64,000 nucleotides of DNA from Actinomadura nitritigenes (GTDB lineage: Bacteria > Actinomycetota > Actinomycetes > Streptosporangiales > Streptosporangiaceae). Under the pieces are notes generated by a model. It was not told the DNA's origin and searched no databases. It was given only the letters and a program-made list of their open reading frames with translations. The translations under genes and the position numbers were made by a program. The stretch spans positions 1 to 64,000 of the forward strand of contig NZ_JAGEOK010000007.1 of assembly GCF_017573545.1 (NCBI RefSeq). The letters run 5' to 3'. Below, one piece after another: positions 33,159 through 42,883 of this stretch. The stretch's first letter is position 1, and the number at the start of each line of letters is the position of its first letter.

Positions 33159-34565
33159 TCAGCCCCTGACCAGCGTCGCGAGGCACTCCACGTGCTGGGT
33201 CATCGGGAAAGCGTCGAAGGCGCGCAGGGTCTCCAGCGTCCAGCCGCGCTCGCCGAAGTAGCCGAGGTCGCGGGCGAGGGTGGCGGGGTCGCAGGACACG
33301 TACGCGATCTTGCGGCCGGCGAGCCGGGTGATCTGCTCGACGACGTCGCGGCCCGCGCCGGTGCGGGGCGGGTCGAGGACGACGACGTCGGCCCGGCGGA
33401 CCCGGGAGGCGGCCTGGTGGTGGCCGCCGCCGCGCTTGTTCTGCGCCTTGCCGCCGCCGGACGCCTTGCCGAACTCCAGCTCGGCGATGACCTCCTCGAC
33501 GGCGCCGCGCTCGATCGAGACGTTCTTCAGGTCCCGCAGGTTGAACCGGGCGTCCCGGACCGCCTGCCCGTCGGACTCGACGCCGACGACGAGGCCGTCG
33601 GGACCGATCCGGTCGGCGAGGACGCCGGCGAACAGGCCGACGCCGCAGTACAGGTCGAGGGCGATGTCGCCCGGCTTGGGCTCCAGCGCGTCCACGACGG
33701 CGTCGGCGAGCAGCTGCGCGGCGCCCGGGTGGACCTGCCAGAACCCGCTGCCGCTGACCTGGAACATCCGGCCGGAGACGCTCTCGCGGACGTACGGCGG
33801 GTTCGATCCCGGCTCGGGCTTGCCGCGCACCAGCCGGACCGGCACGTCCAGCCGGGGCACCCGGATCTTGCGGCGGTCCCGGCCGCGCAGCACCACGAGC
33901 CGGTCGCCGGTGGTGGCGGACACGATGCCCTCGACGCCGGACGCGCCGGGCCAGCGCTTGCGCTCGATGCCCATCAGCTCGACGCCCGGGTGCGCGATCA
34001 GGCACTCGTCGACCGGCTCGATGTCGTGCGAGCGGTGCCGGCGCAGCCCGACCGCGCCGCCGTCGACGGAGAACTGGACCCGGGTGCGCCAGCCGAGGCC
34101 CGGCGGCGGCACCACCTCGCCGTCGACGGGGTACGGGACCTCCTCGACGACGACCGTGCGGGTGATCCCGGCGAGCCGGCTCAGCTGCTCCTCGACGACG
34201 GCGGCCTTGAGGGCGCGCTGCGCGGGCAGCGATGCGTGCTGCCAGTCGCAGCCGCCGCAGCGGCCGGGGCCGGCGAACGGGCAGGGCGGCTCGACCCGGT
34301 CCGGGGACGCGTCGAGGACCTCCACGGCGTCGGCGCGCAGGAAGTTCTTGGTGCGGTCGGTGACCCGGGCCCGCACCCGCTCGCCCGGCAGCGCGTGCCG
34401 GACGAACACCACGCGGCCCTCGTGCCGGGCGACGCAGAACCCCCCGTTGGCGACGTTGCCGACCTCCAGTTCGAGGATCTCGGGGACATCGGGGACATCG
34501 GGGTTCGAATCGGTACCTCGCGAGGGGGACCTGCCCCCCGGGCCGACTCCGTCGGTTTCACTCAC
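33159..34565 (-). CDS. TrmA/RlmD-type class I SAM-dependent RNA (uracil-5) methyltransferase
   Basis: 468 residues. An N-terminal TRAM domain (LEVGNVANGGFCVARHEGR) is followed by a Cys cluster (CPFAGPGRCGGCDWQH) suited to an Fe-S site. The methyltransferase core has LDLYCGVGLFAGVL, VVLDPPRTGAG and the catalytic YVSCDPATLARD. It resembles M. tuberculosis Rv2689c, and gene order supports this. Whether tRNA or 23S rRNA is the target is not resolved. The chosen GTG at 34565 overlaps the stop of the APC gene; a GTG at 34577 is also open. Confidence 0.9.
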   Translation of the reverse strand: MSETDGVGPGGRSPSRGTDSNPDVPDVPEILELEVGNVANGGFCVARHEGRVVFVRHALPGERVRARVTDRTKNFLRADAVEVLDASPDRVEPPCPFAGPGRCGGCDWQHASLPAQRALKAAVVEEQLSRLAGITRTVVVEEVPYPVDGEVVPPPGLGWRTRVQFSVDGGAVGLRRHRSHDIEPVDECLIAHPGVELMGIERKRWPGASGVEGIVSATTGDRLVVLRGRDRRKIRVPRLDVPVRLVRGKPEPGSNPPYVRESVSGRMFQVSGSGFWQVHPGAAQLLADAVVDALEPKPGDIALDLYCGVGLFAGVLADRIGPDGLVVGVESDGQAVRDARFNLRDLKNVSIERGAVEEVIAELEFGKASGGGKAQNKRGGGHHQAASRVRRADVVVLDPPRTGAGRDVVEQITRLAGRKIAYVSCDPATLARDLGYFGERGWTLETLRAFDAFPMTQHVECLATLVRG

Positions 34566-36591
34566 GGTCCGAAACACTACCGCCGGGCGGGCGCGCTTCG
34601 ACCCGCGGCGGACGCCGGGACGCGCCCGGCCCCGGCGGCTCCACCCGGCCCTTCAGCCGGTCGGAGGAGTGCAGCTGCCAGGCGACGCTGGTGACCATGA
34701 CGCCGGGCTGGAACAGCAGCCGGCCCTTCAGCCGCAGCGCGCTCTGGTTGTGCAGCAGCTGCTCCCACCAGCGGCCGACGACGTACTCGGGGATGAAGAC
34801 CGTGACGACGTCGCGGGGGCTGCGGCGCCGGACGCTCTTGACGTAGGCGAGGACGGGCCGGGTGATCTCCCGGTACGGGGAGTCGAGGATCTTCAGCGGG
34901 ACCGGGATGTCGAGGGCGTCCCACTCCTCCTGGAGCCGGTTGGACTCCTCGGCGTCGACCGCGACCGTGACGGCCTCCAGCGAGGACGGGCGGGTCGCGC
35001 GGGCGTACGCCAGCGCCCGCAGCGTCGGCTTGTGGATCTTGGAGACCAGGACGATGGCGTGGTTGCGGGCGGGCAGCGCCACATCCTCGCCGGAGGGCAC
35101 CAGCTCCTCGGCGACCCGGTCGTAGTGCCGGCGGATCGCCCGCATCAGCAGGAACAGCAGCGGCATCGCGATGCAGACGATGTAGGCGCCGAGCAGGAAC
35201 TTGGTGAGCAGCACGACCACGAGGACGATGCCGGTGAGCGTGGCGCCGAAGGCGTTGATGGCGCGGGACGTGCGCATCCGCCGCCGCTGCGCCTGGTCGG
35301 TCTCGGTGGCGAGCAGCCGGTTCCAGTGCCGGACCATGCCGACCTGGCTGACCGTGAACGAGACGAACACGCCGACCGTGTACAGCGGGATCAGCCGGCT
35401 GACGGACGCGTCGTAGGCGTAGATCAGCAGCCCGGCCATGGTGGCGAGGATGATGATGCCGTTGCTGAAGGCGAGGCGGTCGCCGCGGGTGTGCAGCTGG
35501 CGGGGCAGGTACCGGTTCTGCGCGAGCACGGACGCCAGCACCGGGAACCCGTTGAACGCGGTGTTCGCGGCGAGGAACAGGATCAGCGCCGTCATCGTGG
35601 TGACCAGCCCGAACCCGACCTGGAAGTTGCTGAACACGGTGTGCGCGACCTGCGCGATCACCGGGTCGGCGTCGGTGACCTCCCGGCCGGTGGCGGGGTT
35701 GACCAGGTGGCTGCCCTGGTCGGGCGAGGCGAACTTGGCGTGCGTGATGTAGGCGAACGCGGTCACCCCGCCGAACATCGTCATCGCGACGACCCCGAGC
35801 GCCAGCAGCGTCTTGGCGGCGTTCTCGCCCTTGGGCTTGCGGAACGCCGGCACGCCGTTGCTGATCGCCTCGACGCCGGTCAGCGCGGCACAGCCGGACG
35901 AGAAGGCTCTGAGCAGCAGGAACACCAGCGCGAACCCGGCGACGCCCGTCTCGTCCCCGCGGATCTGGTAGTGCGCGGTCTCCGCGTCGAGCTGCGCGCC
36001 GAGGACCAGCCGGCCGAGGCCCCACAGCAGCATGGCCGTGATGGAGAACATGAACAGGTAGGTCGGGACCGCGAACGCGACCCCGGCCTCCTTGAGGCCG
36101 CGCAGGTTCCCGATCGTGAGCAGCACGACGATGGCGATGGCGACGGCCACCTCGTGCGGCTGCATGAACTTCAGCAGGGCGCCGAGGTTCTCCACACCGG
36201 ACGACACCGAGACCGCGACGGTCATGACGTAGTCGACGAGCAGGGCGCTGGCGACGACCACGCCCCAGTTCCCGCCGAGGTTGGTGGTGGCGACCTCGAA
36301 GTCGCCGCCCCCGCTCTGGTAGGCCCGGACGTTCTGGCGGTACGACGCGACGACGGTGAGCAGGATCACCACGACGGCGGCGGCGACCCAGGGGGTGTAG
36401 TGGTAGGTCACGAGACCCGCGGCGGCGAGCGCGAGCAGGATCTCCTGGGGGGCGTACGCGACGGAGGAGAGGGCGTCGCTGGCGAAGATCGGCAGCGCGA
36501 CCCTCTTCTTCAGCAACTGTTCGTGCTGCTGGGCGCTGCTCAGAGCGCGGCCCAGGATGAGCCGCTTCGCAAGGTCCGGAACCTTTGACAC
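34558..36591 (-). CDS. APC-superfamily permease (KimA-like potassium/amino acid transporter)
   Basis: 677 residues with about 12 membrane segments (residues 40-480) and a cytosolic C-terminal domain of about 190 residues. The N-terminus KKRVALPIFASDALSSVAYAPQEIL is typical of the KimA/YdaO-type APC group. Its position next to two TrkA/Ceo RCK proteins supports a role in K+ transport, though amino acid transport cannot be excluded. GTG at 36591 has no Shine-Dalgarno. It is equivalent in position to Rv2690c and divergent from ceoB. Confidence 0.88.
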   Translation of the reverse strand: MSKVPDLAKRLILGRALSSAQQHEQLLKKRVALPIFASDALSSVAYAPQEILLALAAAGLVTYHYTPWVAAAVVVILLTVVASYRQNVRAYQSGGGDFEVATTNLGGNWGVVVASALLVDYVMTVAVSVSSGVENLGALLKFMQPHEVAVAIAIVVLLTIGNLRGLKEAGVAFAVPTYLFMFSITAMLLWGLGRLVLGAQLDAETAHYQIRGDETGVAGFALVFLLLRAFSSGCAALTGVEAISNGVPAFRKPKGENAAKTLLALGVVAMTMFGGVTAFAYITHAKFASPDQGSHLVNPATGREVTDADPVIAQVAHTVFSNFQVGFGLVTTMTALILFLAANTAFNGFPVLASVLAQNRYLPRQLHTRGDRLAFSNGIIILATMAGLLIYAYDASVSRLIPLYTVGVFVSFTVSQVGMVRHWNRLLATETDQAQRRRMRTSRAINAFGATLTGIVLVVVLLTKFLLGAYIVCIAMPLLFLLMRAIRRHYDRVAEELVPSGEDVALPARNHAIVLVSKIHKPTLRALAYARATRPSSLEAVTVAVDAEESNRLQEEWDALDIPVPLKILDSPYREITRPVLAYVKSVRRRSPRDVVTVFIPEYVVGRWWEQLLHNQSALRLKGRLLFQPGVMVTSVAWQLHSSDRLKGRVEPPGPGASRRPPRVEARPPGGSVSDRE

Positions 36592-36780
36592 GGAAGGAGA
36601 GCCTAGCCCGTCCGCCAGATGCGCCTGCCCGGCCCCGCCGTCTGGGCCACCGGGTAGTGCTCGCCTGGGCGGATGTGTAGTTTTGCAGCCCGGCAGGGAT
36701 CATTCAGGAAAGCGATCCTCGGGTGCAGCACGGCGTCGGCGGACCGGCGGCGGATGCCGTGCACGGCGCGGGGGGTACAG

Positions 36781-36794
36781 GGGGGACGTCCCCC
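36781..36794. promoter_or_regulatory. GC palindrome between APC permease and ceoB
   Basis: Perfect 14-bp palindrome GGGGGACGTCCCCC, 22 bases before the ceoB start, in the 224-bp divergent intergenic region. It could be an operator; no known regulator motif is recognised. Confidence 0.4.
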
Positions 36795-36815
36795 TGGACG
36801 GAAGAAGGAACGGCC

Positions 36816-37481
36816 GTGCATATCGTGATCATGGGCTGCGGGCGGGTCGGGTCGACGCTCGCCCACATCCTCGAGGACAAGGGCCATACCGTGGCCATCA
36901 TCGACCAGAGCCCGGAGGCGTTCCGCCGGCTGCGCAGCGGCTTCAAGGGCCGGCGCATCACCGGCTTCGGGTTCGACCGCGATGTGATCGTCGAGGCGGG
37001 CATCGAGAACGCGGACGCGTTCGTGGCCGTCAGCAGCGGCGACAACTCCAACATCATCTCCGCGCGGGTGGCCCGCGAGACGTTCGGCGTCGACAACGTG
37101 GTGGCCCGGATCTACGACCCCCGCCGCGCCGAGGTGTACCAGCGGCTCGGCATCCCCACGGTGGCGACGGTCCGCTGGACGGCCGACCAGATCCTGCGCC
37201 GGCTGCTGCCCGAGGGCGCCGAGCCGCTGTGGCGGGACCCGACCGGCGCGGTGCTGCTCGCGGAGCTGGACTCCGGGCACCTGTGGGTCGGCGAGAAGGT
37301 CGGGGCGCTGGAGGAGCACGCGGACTGCCGGGTGGCGTTCCTGTCCCGGATGGGCGAGGCGCTCGTCCCGGAGCGGAACACGGTGATCCAGGACGGCGAC
37401 ATCGTGCACATCATCGCGCGCGCCGACGAGGTCGAGCGGATCAACGCCGCCGTCGCGGCGCGGAACGAGGAGGGCGCCTGA
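36816..37481 (+). CDS. ceoB: TrkA-type potassium uptake regulatory protein
   Basis: 221-residue RCK protein: an N-terminal Rossmann (VHIVIMGCGRVGSTLAHIL, residues 1-19, with IDQSPEAF) that binds NAD(H), and a C-terminal TrkA_C ligand domain (about 145-215). It gates a K+ transporter. GAAGGAA precedes GTG at 36816. Its stop overlaps the start of the next rck gene (TGATG), as in the ceoB-ceoC pair Rv2691-Rv2692. Confidence 0.92.
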   Translation: MHIVIMGCGRVGSTLAHILEDKGHTVAIIDQSPEAFRRLRSGFKGRRITGFGFDRDVIVEAGIENADAFVAVSSGDNSNIISARVARETFGVDNVVARIYDPRRAEVYQRLGIPTVATVRWTADQILRRLLPEGAEPLWRDPTGAVLLAELDSGHLWVGEKVGALEEHADCRVAFLSRMGEALVPERNTVIQDGDIVHIIARADEVERINAAVAARNEEGA

Positions 37482-38140
37482 TGCGGGTCGCGATCGCCGG
37501 GGCCGGCGCGGTGGGCCGCTCCATCGCCCAGGAGCTGCTGGAGAACGGCCACGAGGTGCTCCTGATCGACAAGAGCCCGAAGGCCATCAAGGTCGAGATG
37601 GTGCCGCGCGCGGAGTGGCTGCTGGCCGACGCGTGCGAGATCTCGGCGCTGGACGACGCGGCGCTGGAGCGCTGCCAGGTGGTGGTCGCCTCGTCCGGCG
37701 ACGACAAGGTCAACCTGGTGGTGTCGCTGCTCGCCAAGACCGAGTACGGGGTGCCGCGGGTGGTGGCGCGGATCAACCACCCGAACAACGAGTGGCTGTT
37801 CAACGAGTCGTGGGGGGTGGACGTCGCGGTGTCCACGCCGCGGCTGCTGTCGGCGCTGGTCGAGGAGGCCGTCAGCGTCGGCGACCTGGTCCGGCTGATG
37901 ACGTTCCGGCAGGGCGAGGCGAACCTGGTGGAGCTGACGCTGCCGGACAACGCGCCGCTCGGCGGCGAGCGGGTCGGGTCGGTGAGCTGGCCGCGCGACA
38001 CGGCGCTGGTGGCGATCCTGCGCGAGGGGCGGGTGCTGGTGCCGACGCCGGACGACACGCTGGAGCCGGGCGACGAGCTGATGTTCGTGGCCAGCCAGGA
38101 CGTCGAGGACGAGCTCGCGGAGCTCCTCGGGGGCCGGTAG
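37481..38140 (+). CDS. ceoC: TrkA-type potassium uptake regulatory protein
   Basis: 219-residue paralogue of the preceding protein: MRVAIAGAGAVGRSIAQELL Rossmann motif, LLIDKSPKAI, VVARINHPNNEWLF, and the C-terminal TrkA_C (VELTLPDNAPLGGERVGSV). One-base overlap with ceoB ensures coupled translation; the two probably form a hetero-oligomeric ring with the transporter. Confidence 0.92.
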   Translation: MRVAIAGAGAVGRSIAQELLENGHEVLLIDKSPKAIKVEMVPRAEWLLADACEISALDDAALERCQVVVASSGDDKVNLVVSLLAKTEYGVPRVVARINHPNNEWLFNESWGVDVAVSTPRLLSALVEEAVSVGDLVRLMTFRQGEANLVELTLPDNAPLGGERVGSVSWPRDTALVAILREGRVLVPTPDDTLEPGDELMFVASQDVEDELAELLGGR

Positions 38141-38236
38141 GCGCGCAGGGGACGGGCCGGGCGGCCCGTCCCCGCACCGCCGGTCGGCACCGGTCGGCGG
38201 GGCCGTGTCGGGCGGCGGACCGTGGCGGGCGGCGGC

Positions 38237-39025
38237 TCAGGCGCTCTCGGGCTCGTCGGCGTCCTCGCCGGCGGGGAGCGGGGTGCGGCCGCGGGCGAGC
38301 AGCCAGACCATCGTGGCGAGCGCGGCGACCTGCAGCGGCCAGCCCATGACGATCTTCGCGGGGCCGAGCAGCCCGCTCTGGTCGCCGGAGGCGAGGTAGA
38401 TCGGGTACTGCACGGCGACCCGCAGCGCGCAGGGCAGCACCAGCAGCCAGGTCAGCCGGGAGCACAGCCGCACGATGCCGGGGTCGGACCGCCAGGCGGT
38501 CGGGTCGCCGGTGACGGAGCCGATGATGAACCCGACGATCGGCCAGCGCACCACGATCGAGAAGATCATCGCGGCGGCGTAGCCGGCGTTCAGCATGATG
38601 CCGGGCAGGAACGCGTCCTCGGCCTTGCCGGAGCGGAGCGCGAAGAACGCCGCGATCGCGATGCCGACGAGGCTGTTCAGCACGAACTGGACGCTGGTGC
38701 GCTGCGCGACGCGGAGCACGAGCAGCACCACCGCCGCGCCGATCCCGACGCCGACGGCGAGCTTGATGTCCTTGGAGGCGACGTAGGTCGCGGTGAAGCC
38801 GATGGTGGGGACGGCGGCCTCGATCATGCCGCGGACGCCGCCGAGCGCCTTGCTGAGCTGGGCCCGCACGGCGGCCTCGACGGTGTCGTGGGCGTCGCCC
38901 GGGACGGCGCTCGCCCCGGACGGCTCCGGCGCAGGGTCGTGCGCAGGGTCGCGCGGGGGGCCGCCGGGCGCCGCCGCGGTGGCGCCGGTGGCGGCCGCCG
39001 TCTCTGTCGCTTCCCGTTCGCTCAC
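38237..39025 (-). CDS. DUF3159 integral membrane protein
   Basis: 262 residues. A disordered Ala/Pro-rich N-terminus (1-50) is followed by about five or six membrane segments (AAVPTIGFTATYVASKDIKL, VGIGAAVVLLVLRVAQ, FVLNSLVGIAIAAFFALRSG, WPIVGFIIG). It matches DUF3159 and corresponds in position to Rv2693c. GTG at 39025. The function of the family is unknown. Confidence 0.88.
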   Translation of the reverse strand: MSEREATETAAATGATAAAPGGPPRDPAHDPAPEPSGASAVPGDAHDTVEAAVRAQLSKALGGVRGMIEAAVPTIGFTATYVASKDIKLAVGVGIGAAVVLLVLRVAQRTSVQFVLNSLVGIAIAAFFALRSGKAEDAFLPGIMLNAGYAAAMIFSIVVRWPIVGFIIGSVTGDPTAWRSDPGIVRLCSRLTWLLVLPCALRVAVQYPIYLASGDQSGLLGPAKIVMGWPLQVAALATMVWLLARGRTPLPAGEDADEPESA

Positions 39026-39101
39026 ATCGCACTCCAGGCCGTATCGCTGCGGGGCGACCTCGCGTCCCCGGATCCGCCCCGCGCGTCCGCGCCGGGCGGG
39101 A

Positions 39102-39524
39102 TCAGGAACCGCCGCGCAGCTCGTACCGCGGGTTGAACATGACCTTGCGCCCGTCCTGGAAGCTGACCAGGCCCTCGGCGCGCAGCCGGCGGCCCGGGTC
39201 GATGCCGGCGATGCGCCGCCGGCCGAGCCAGACCAGGTTGATCACGTCGGTGCCGTCGTAGAGCTCGGCCTCCAGCGCGGGGGCGCCGCCCCGTGGCCGG
39301 AGGGTCACCGTACGCAGCGTACCCGCCACGCAGTGCCGCTTGCGCGCCGAACATGCGGTGATGGGGGTGGCGCCCTCGTCACCGCTCGTCTTCTGCAGCT
39401 CCTCGGCTTCGAGCTCGGCCTTGCTCGACGCCATGCGCCGCAGGAAGCGCCGCAGGCCGCCCTTGCCCCGTCCCGGCGGGGCCGGGTCGGTCTCCGGGGA
39501 AGTGCGGGCCGAAACCTCGTCCAT
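39102..39524 (-). CDS. OB-fold nucleic acid-binding protein
   Basis: 140 residues: a charged helical N-terminus (FLRRMASSKAELEAEEL) and a C-terminal OB-fold (VAGTLRTVTLRPRGGAPALE, AELYDGTDVINLVWLGRRR, IDPGRRLRAEGLVSFQDGRK). It is equivalent to Rv2694c. The OB-fold resembles those in RecG/aminoacyl-tRNA synthetases, but the ligand is unknown. ATG at 39524; 76 bases upstream of the DUF3159 gene and probably co-transcribed. Confidence 0.87.
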   Translation of the reverse strand: MDEVSARTSPETDPAPPGRGKGGLRRFLRRMASSKAELEAEELQKTSGDEGATPITACSARKRHCVAGTLRTVTLRPRGGAPALEAELYDGTDVINLVWLGRRRIAGIDPGRRLRAEGLVSFQDGRKVMFNPRYELRGGS

Positions 39525-39589
39525 AAGTGGAAGCGTATGGCATCCCGGTGTGAATCGGACCGGTCGGCCTGCCCGTTGTGCGGCCCGTC

Positions 39590-40417
39590 TCAGGCGGCGG
39601 CGAACCGGACGGCGGAGACGGCCACCACGGCGGCGGCCGCGAGGCCGTATCCGGCGGTGGCGAGCGCGACCGCCCGGACGCGGCGCGCCTCGGCGAGCCC
39701 GGTGAAGGTCAGCAGCCAGGCCAGCGCCGGGAGCACGAGGACGGCGTGCATCGTGACGAAGTGCGCGGGCTTGAGGGCGGCGGCGACGTGGTAGGCGGCC
39801 TGCTGGTGGCCGGTCTGCACCTCGGCCACTCCCCTGGCGATCATCGCGGCGCCGGACGCCAGCGCGACCATGAGCGCCGCGAACCCGGCGCGCAGCGCGA
39901 GCCGCATGCTCGGCGCGGTGCCGGGGTTCGCGCGGAACGCGGCGGCGGTCAGGGCGGCGAGGGTGATCACCAGGACGGCGCCGCCGGCCGCGAGCATCCG
40001 CGAGACGGCGGTGTCGAACGGCGTCTCCATGTTGAAGTGGGACGGGACCCGCCGCCACGCCTGGAGGGTGATCAGCGCGACCTCGGCGACGCAGTCGGCC
40101 GCGAAGACCCCGAGCAGGACCCGCCGGGCCCGGTCGCCGAGGTCGAGGGAGGAGCTCACCCAGGCGATGGTGATCAGCGTCAGCCCGAAGGACAGGCCGA
40201 AGGTGACGGGCTTGCGCCAGGAGACGGGCCCGGTCCACGGGCCGCCGTCGACGGCGAACACCAGCAGGTGGACCAGGCCGCTGAGCATCAGCAGCCCGCC
40301 GACGGCGTAGCAGGCGCGCTCCACGCGCCGCCCGTCCGACCAGATGCCCCGGAGCGCCGCTCGCATCGCGGCCGCCGGCGGGCGCCCGCCGCGAACCGCA
40401 CCGGCCGTTCCGTCCAT
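39590..40417 (-). CDS. Polytopic membrane protein, function unknown
   Basis: 275 residues with about seven hydrophobic segments (ACYAVGGLLMLSGLVHLLVF, PVTFGLSFGLTLITIAWV, VLVITLAALTAAAF, FAALMVALASGAAMIA). No domain is recognised with confidence. ATG at 40417 follows GGAGG at good spacing. A GTGAG-TG-CTCAC palindrome lies about 15 bases upstream and may be an operator. It begins the insertion that interrupts the conserved OB-fold to DUF3710 gene order. Confidence 0.75.
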   Translation of the reverse strand: MDGTAGAVRGGRPPAAAMRAALRGIWSDGRRVERACYAVGGLLMLSGLVHLLVFAVDGGPWTGPVSWRKPVTFGLSFGLTLITIAWVSSSLDLGDRARRVLLGVFAADCVAEVALITLQAWRRVPSHFNMETPFDTAVSRMLAAGGAVLVITLAALTAAAFRANPGTAPSMRLALRAGFAALMVALASGAAMIARGVAEVQTGHQQAAYHVAAALKPAHFVTMHAVLVLPALAWLLTFTGLAEARRVRAVALATAGYGLAAAAVVAVSAVRFAAA

Positions 40418-40432
40418 GCCCGCCTCCAATGA

Positions 40433-40444
40433 GTGAGTGCTCAC
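40433..40444. promoter_or_regulatory. Short palindrome upstream of the membrane protein gene
   Basis: GTGAG-TG-CTCAC is a 12-bp palindrome close to the start of the minus-strand gene ending at 40417, a possible repressor site. Confidence 0.4.
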
Positions 40445-40545
40445 CCAGCATAACCCGGCGCATCGGCATGCGGCGAGCCCTCGCCATGGACGGCTCCATG
40501 ACGAGGGCTCTCCGCGAGCGGACGAGGTCCGGTGACGAGGTCCGG

Positions 40546-41901
40546 TCAGGCGGTGACGGCGTCCACCGCGGGGGTGCGGAGGGTGCGGCGGGCGGCGGCC
40601 AGGGCCGTGATCGCGGTGAGGGCGGCCGCGAGGGCGACGACCCCGGCGTAGATCCAGGCGCTCCCGTCCGGGACGGCCGAGCCCTTGCGGGCCACCGCGA
40701 AGGGGATGATCGTGAAGACCGAGGCGACCGTCCCGCACGCGACGCCGACGACGGTCAGCACCGCCGACTCCAGCGCCACCGTGCCGAGCACCTGGGCCGG
40801 GGTGGCGCCCGCCAGCCGGGCCTGGCCGAACTCGCGGCGCCGGTGCACGGTGGCCGCCACCAGCGTGTTCACCAGCATGATCGCGGCGAACAGCACCACC
40901 ATCCCGATGACCACCAGGTTCAGCGTCTCGATCCCCTTCTGGTCGGCGGTCTTGGCGAGGCCCGACCGGTCCATGGCGCCGTTCTCCGTGGCCTGGAGGA
41001 ACAGCGTCCCGACGGCGATGCCGGTGAACAGGATGATCGGGGTCACCGCGGACGCCATCGCGCCCGTCCGGCGCCGCAGGTTCGTCACCGCGAGGTCCCC
41101 GGCGATCCCGAACGCGCGCACCGGCCCAGCCAGCAGCGCCGTCGCGCGCCGGACGATCAGCGGCGCGAGGAGCGCCAGCCCGATCGCGGCGAAGATGTCG
41201 GCCTGCCCGGACGCCGCCATGGCGTCGGTGCCCTTGCCGCGCATCATCGTCATCGTCACGACCGCCTCGTCCACCGCGAGGAACAGGAACACCCCGGCGA
41301 AGACCGCGCGCCTGCGGCCGAGCCGTCCCGGGTCTGCGGCCGCCGCCATCAGCGACTCGGTGACGCGGACGCGGGCGGCGCGGCGCGCGGTGATCAGCGC
41401 GGCGACCGTCGCGGACACGAACGTCACCCCGATGCCGGTGCCGAGCGCGAACGTCCCGAACGCGTACGGCACGTCGCCGGGGACCTGGTGGGTGCCGTGC
41501 AGCAGCCCGAGCAGGGCCCGGCCGCCGAGCGCGCCGGGGACGGCGCCGAGCAGCGCCGCCAGCGCGGCCAGGGCCGCCGCCTCACCGGCGATCATCCGGG
41601 TGATCTGCGCCGGCGTCGCGCCGACGCTCTTCAGCAGCGCCATCTCCGCCGCCCGCTGCCGGACCGACAGGGTCAGCGTGGAGGTGACCGCGAAGACGAC
41701 CAGCAGCAGTCCCCAGCCGCCGACCACCATCGCCATCGTGACCAGCGTGGACCGGGTCTGCCCGGTCGCCCCGCTCGCCTCGGCCGTGTCGTACATCGAG
41801 GCGAACGCCATGATGATCGCCGAACCGAGGAGCATCGACAGGAAGCTCGCCGTGAACGCGCCCGCGCGCCTGCGCAGGGACCGCAGTGCCAGCCCGCCCA
41901 T
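40546..41901 (-). CDS. ABC exporter permease (FtsX/MacB-type)
   Basis: 451 residues with eight or so membrane segments and two FtsX-like repeats (QRAAEMALLKSVGATPAQIT near 85 and RRREFGQARLAGATPAQVLG near 360). Such permeases work with an ATPase to extrude peptides, drugs or lipoproteins. Its start lies one base after the ATPase stop. The large extracellular loop of MacB is absent. The substrate is unknown. Confidence 0.9.
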   Translation of the reverse strand: MGGLALRSLRRRAGAFTASFLSMLLGSAIIMAFASMYDTAEASGATGQTRSTLVTMAMVVGGWGLLLVVFAVTSTLTLSVRQRAAEMALLKSVGATPAQITRMIAGEAAALAALAALLGAVPGALGGRALLGLLHGTHQVPGDVPYAFGTFALGTGIGVTFVSATVAALITARRAARVRVTESLMAAAADPGRLGRRRAVFAGVFLFLAVDEAVVTMTMMRGKGTDAMAASGQADIFAAIGLALLAPLIVRRATALLAGPVRAFGIAGDLAVTNLRRRTGAMASAVTPIILFTGIAVGTLFLQATENGAMDRSGLAKTADQKGIETLNLVVIGMVVLFAAIMLVNTLVAATVHRRREFGQARLAGATPAQVLGTVALESAVLTVVGVACGTVASVFTIIPFAVARKGSAVPDGSAWIYAGVVALAAALTAITALAAARRTLRTPAVDAVTA

Positions 41902-41902
41902 C

Positions 41903-42715
41903 TCACACCCCCGCCTGGGGACGGCCGGCGGCCCGCTGCCGCTCGACCTCGTCGGCCAGGTGCGTCATCCGCTCGGCGACGGCCTCGGCCGTCGGCGCGG
42001 TCTGGTAGCCGACGATCCGCCCGTCCGCGAGGAACAGCACCGCGTCGGCGTGCGCGGCGGCGACCGGGTCGTGCGTCACCATCACCACCGTCCGCCCGTA
42101 CACCCGGACGGCCTCCTGCAGCAGCCCGAGGACGTCGCGGGCGCTGCGGCTGTCGAGCGCGCCGGTCGGCTCGTCGCCGAACAGGATCCGCGGCTCGGTC
42201 ACCAGCGCCCGCGCGATCGCGACCCGCTGCTGCTGCCCGCCCGACAGCTCCGCCGGGAGGTGCCCGAGCCGGTCGCCGAGCCCGACGCGGTCGAGGACGT
42301 CCCGGGCCCGGGCCTTGTCGACGCGGCGGCCCGCGAGCTTCAGCGGCAGCGTCACGTTCTGCATGACGGTCAGCGTCGGCAGCAGGTTGAACTGCTGGAA
42401 CACGAACCCGATCCGCTCCCTGCGGAACCTCGTCAGCGCCGCCTCGCCGTCGCCGGACAGCTCGGCGCCGTCCACCACGACCCGGCCGGAGGTCGGCCGG
42501 TCGAGCCCCGCCGCGCACTGCAGCAGCGTGCTCTTGCCCGAACCGGACGGGCCCATCACCGCGGTGAACGACCCGGCCGGCAGCGACAGCGACACGCCGT
42601 CGAGCGCGACCACCCGGTTGTCCTCCACGCCGTACACCTTCCGGACGTCCTCGAGCCGGAGCGCCTCGCCCCCGGACGGGGCCGTCCCGCCCGCCCGCGC
42701 CTTGTGTCCGAACAT
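41903..42715 (-). CDS. ABC exporter ATP-binding protein (LolD/MacB type)
   Basis: 270-residue ATPase with Walker A GPSGSGKST, Q-loop FVFQQFNLLP, signature LSGGQQQRVAIARAL, Walker B ILFGDEPTGALD and the switch VTHDP. The LPTLTVMQNV and DEPTGALD sequences place it in the MacB/LolD branch. ATG at 42715 has GGAGAGG 8 bases upstream; a GTG at 42724 is too close to that site. Coupled with the FtsX-type permease gene downstream. Confidence 0.93.
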   Translation of the reverse strand: MFGHKARAGGTAPSGGEALRLEDVRKVYGVEDNRVVALDGVSLSLPAGSFTAVMGPSGSGKSTLLQCAAGLDRPTSGRVVVDGAELSGDGEAALTRFRRERIGFVFQQFNLLPTLTVMQNVTLPLKLAGRRVDKARARDVLDRVGLGDRLGHLPAELSGGQQQRVAIARALVTEPRILFGDEPTGALDSRSARDVLGLLQEAVRVYGRTVVMVTHDPVAAAHADAVLFLADGRIVGYQTAPTAEAVAERMTHLADEVERQRAAGRPQAGV

Positions 42716-42883
42716 CGCCTTCACCTCTCCGCCCGGCGCCCCTCCCGTGGAGCGCCTCCGGAGACGAAGCTACGGAGAGCGAACGCGGCGGAGGATGGGT
42801 CCAGCACGCCGATCGGGGTAGGCAAAACCCCACCATCGGACGGCGCCACGGCGCCGTCCCTTCCCTCGGCGTCCCGCGCCCCG

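Noticed and set aside
36592..36815. c-di-AMP (ydaO-type) riboswitch before the APC permease
   Set aside because: The conserved core elements of that riboswitch are not found on the minus-strand leader.
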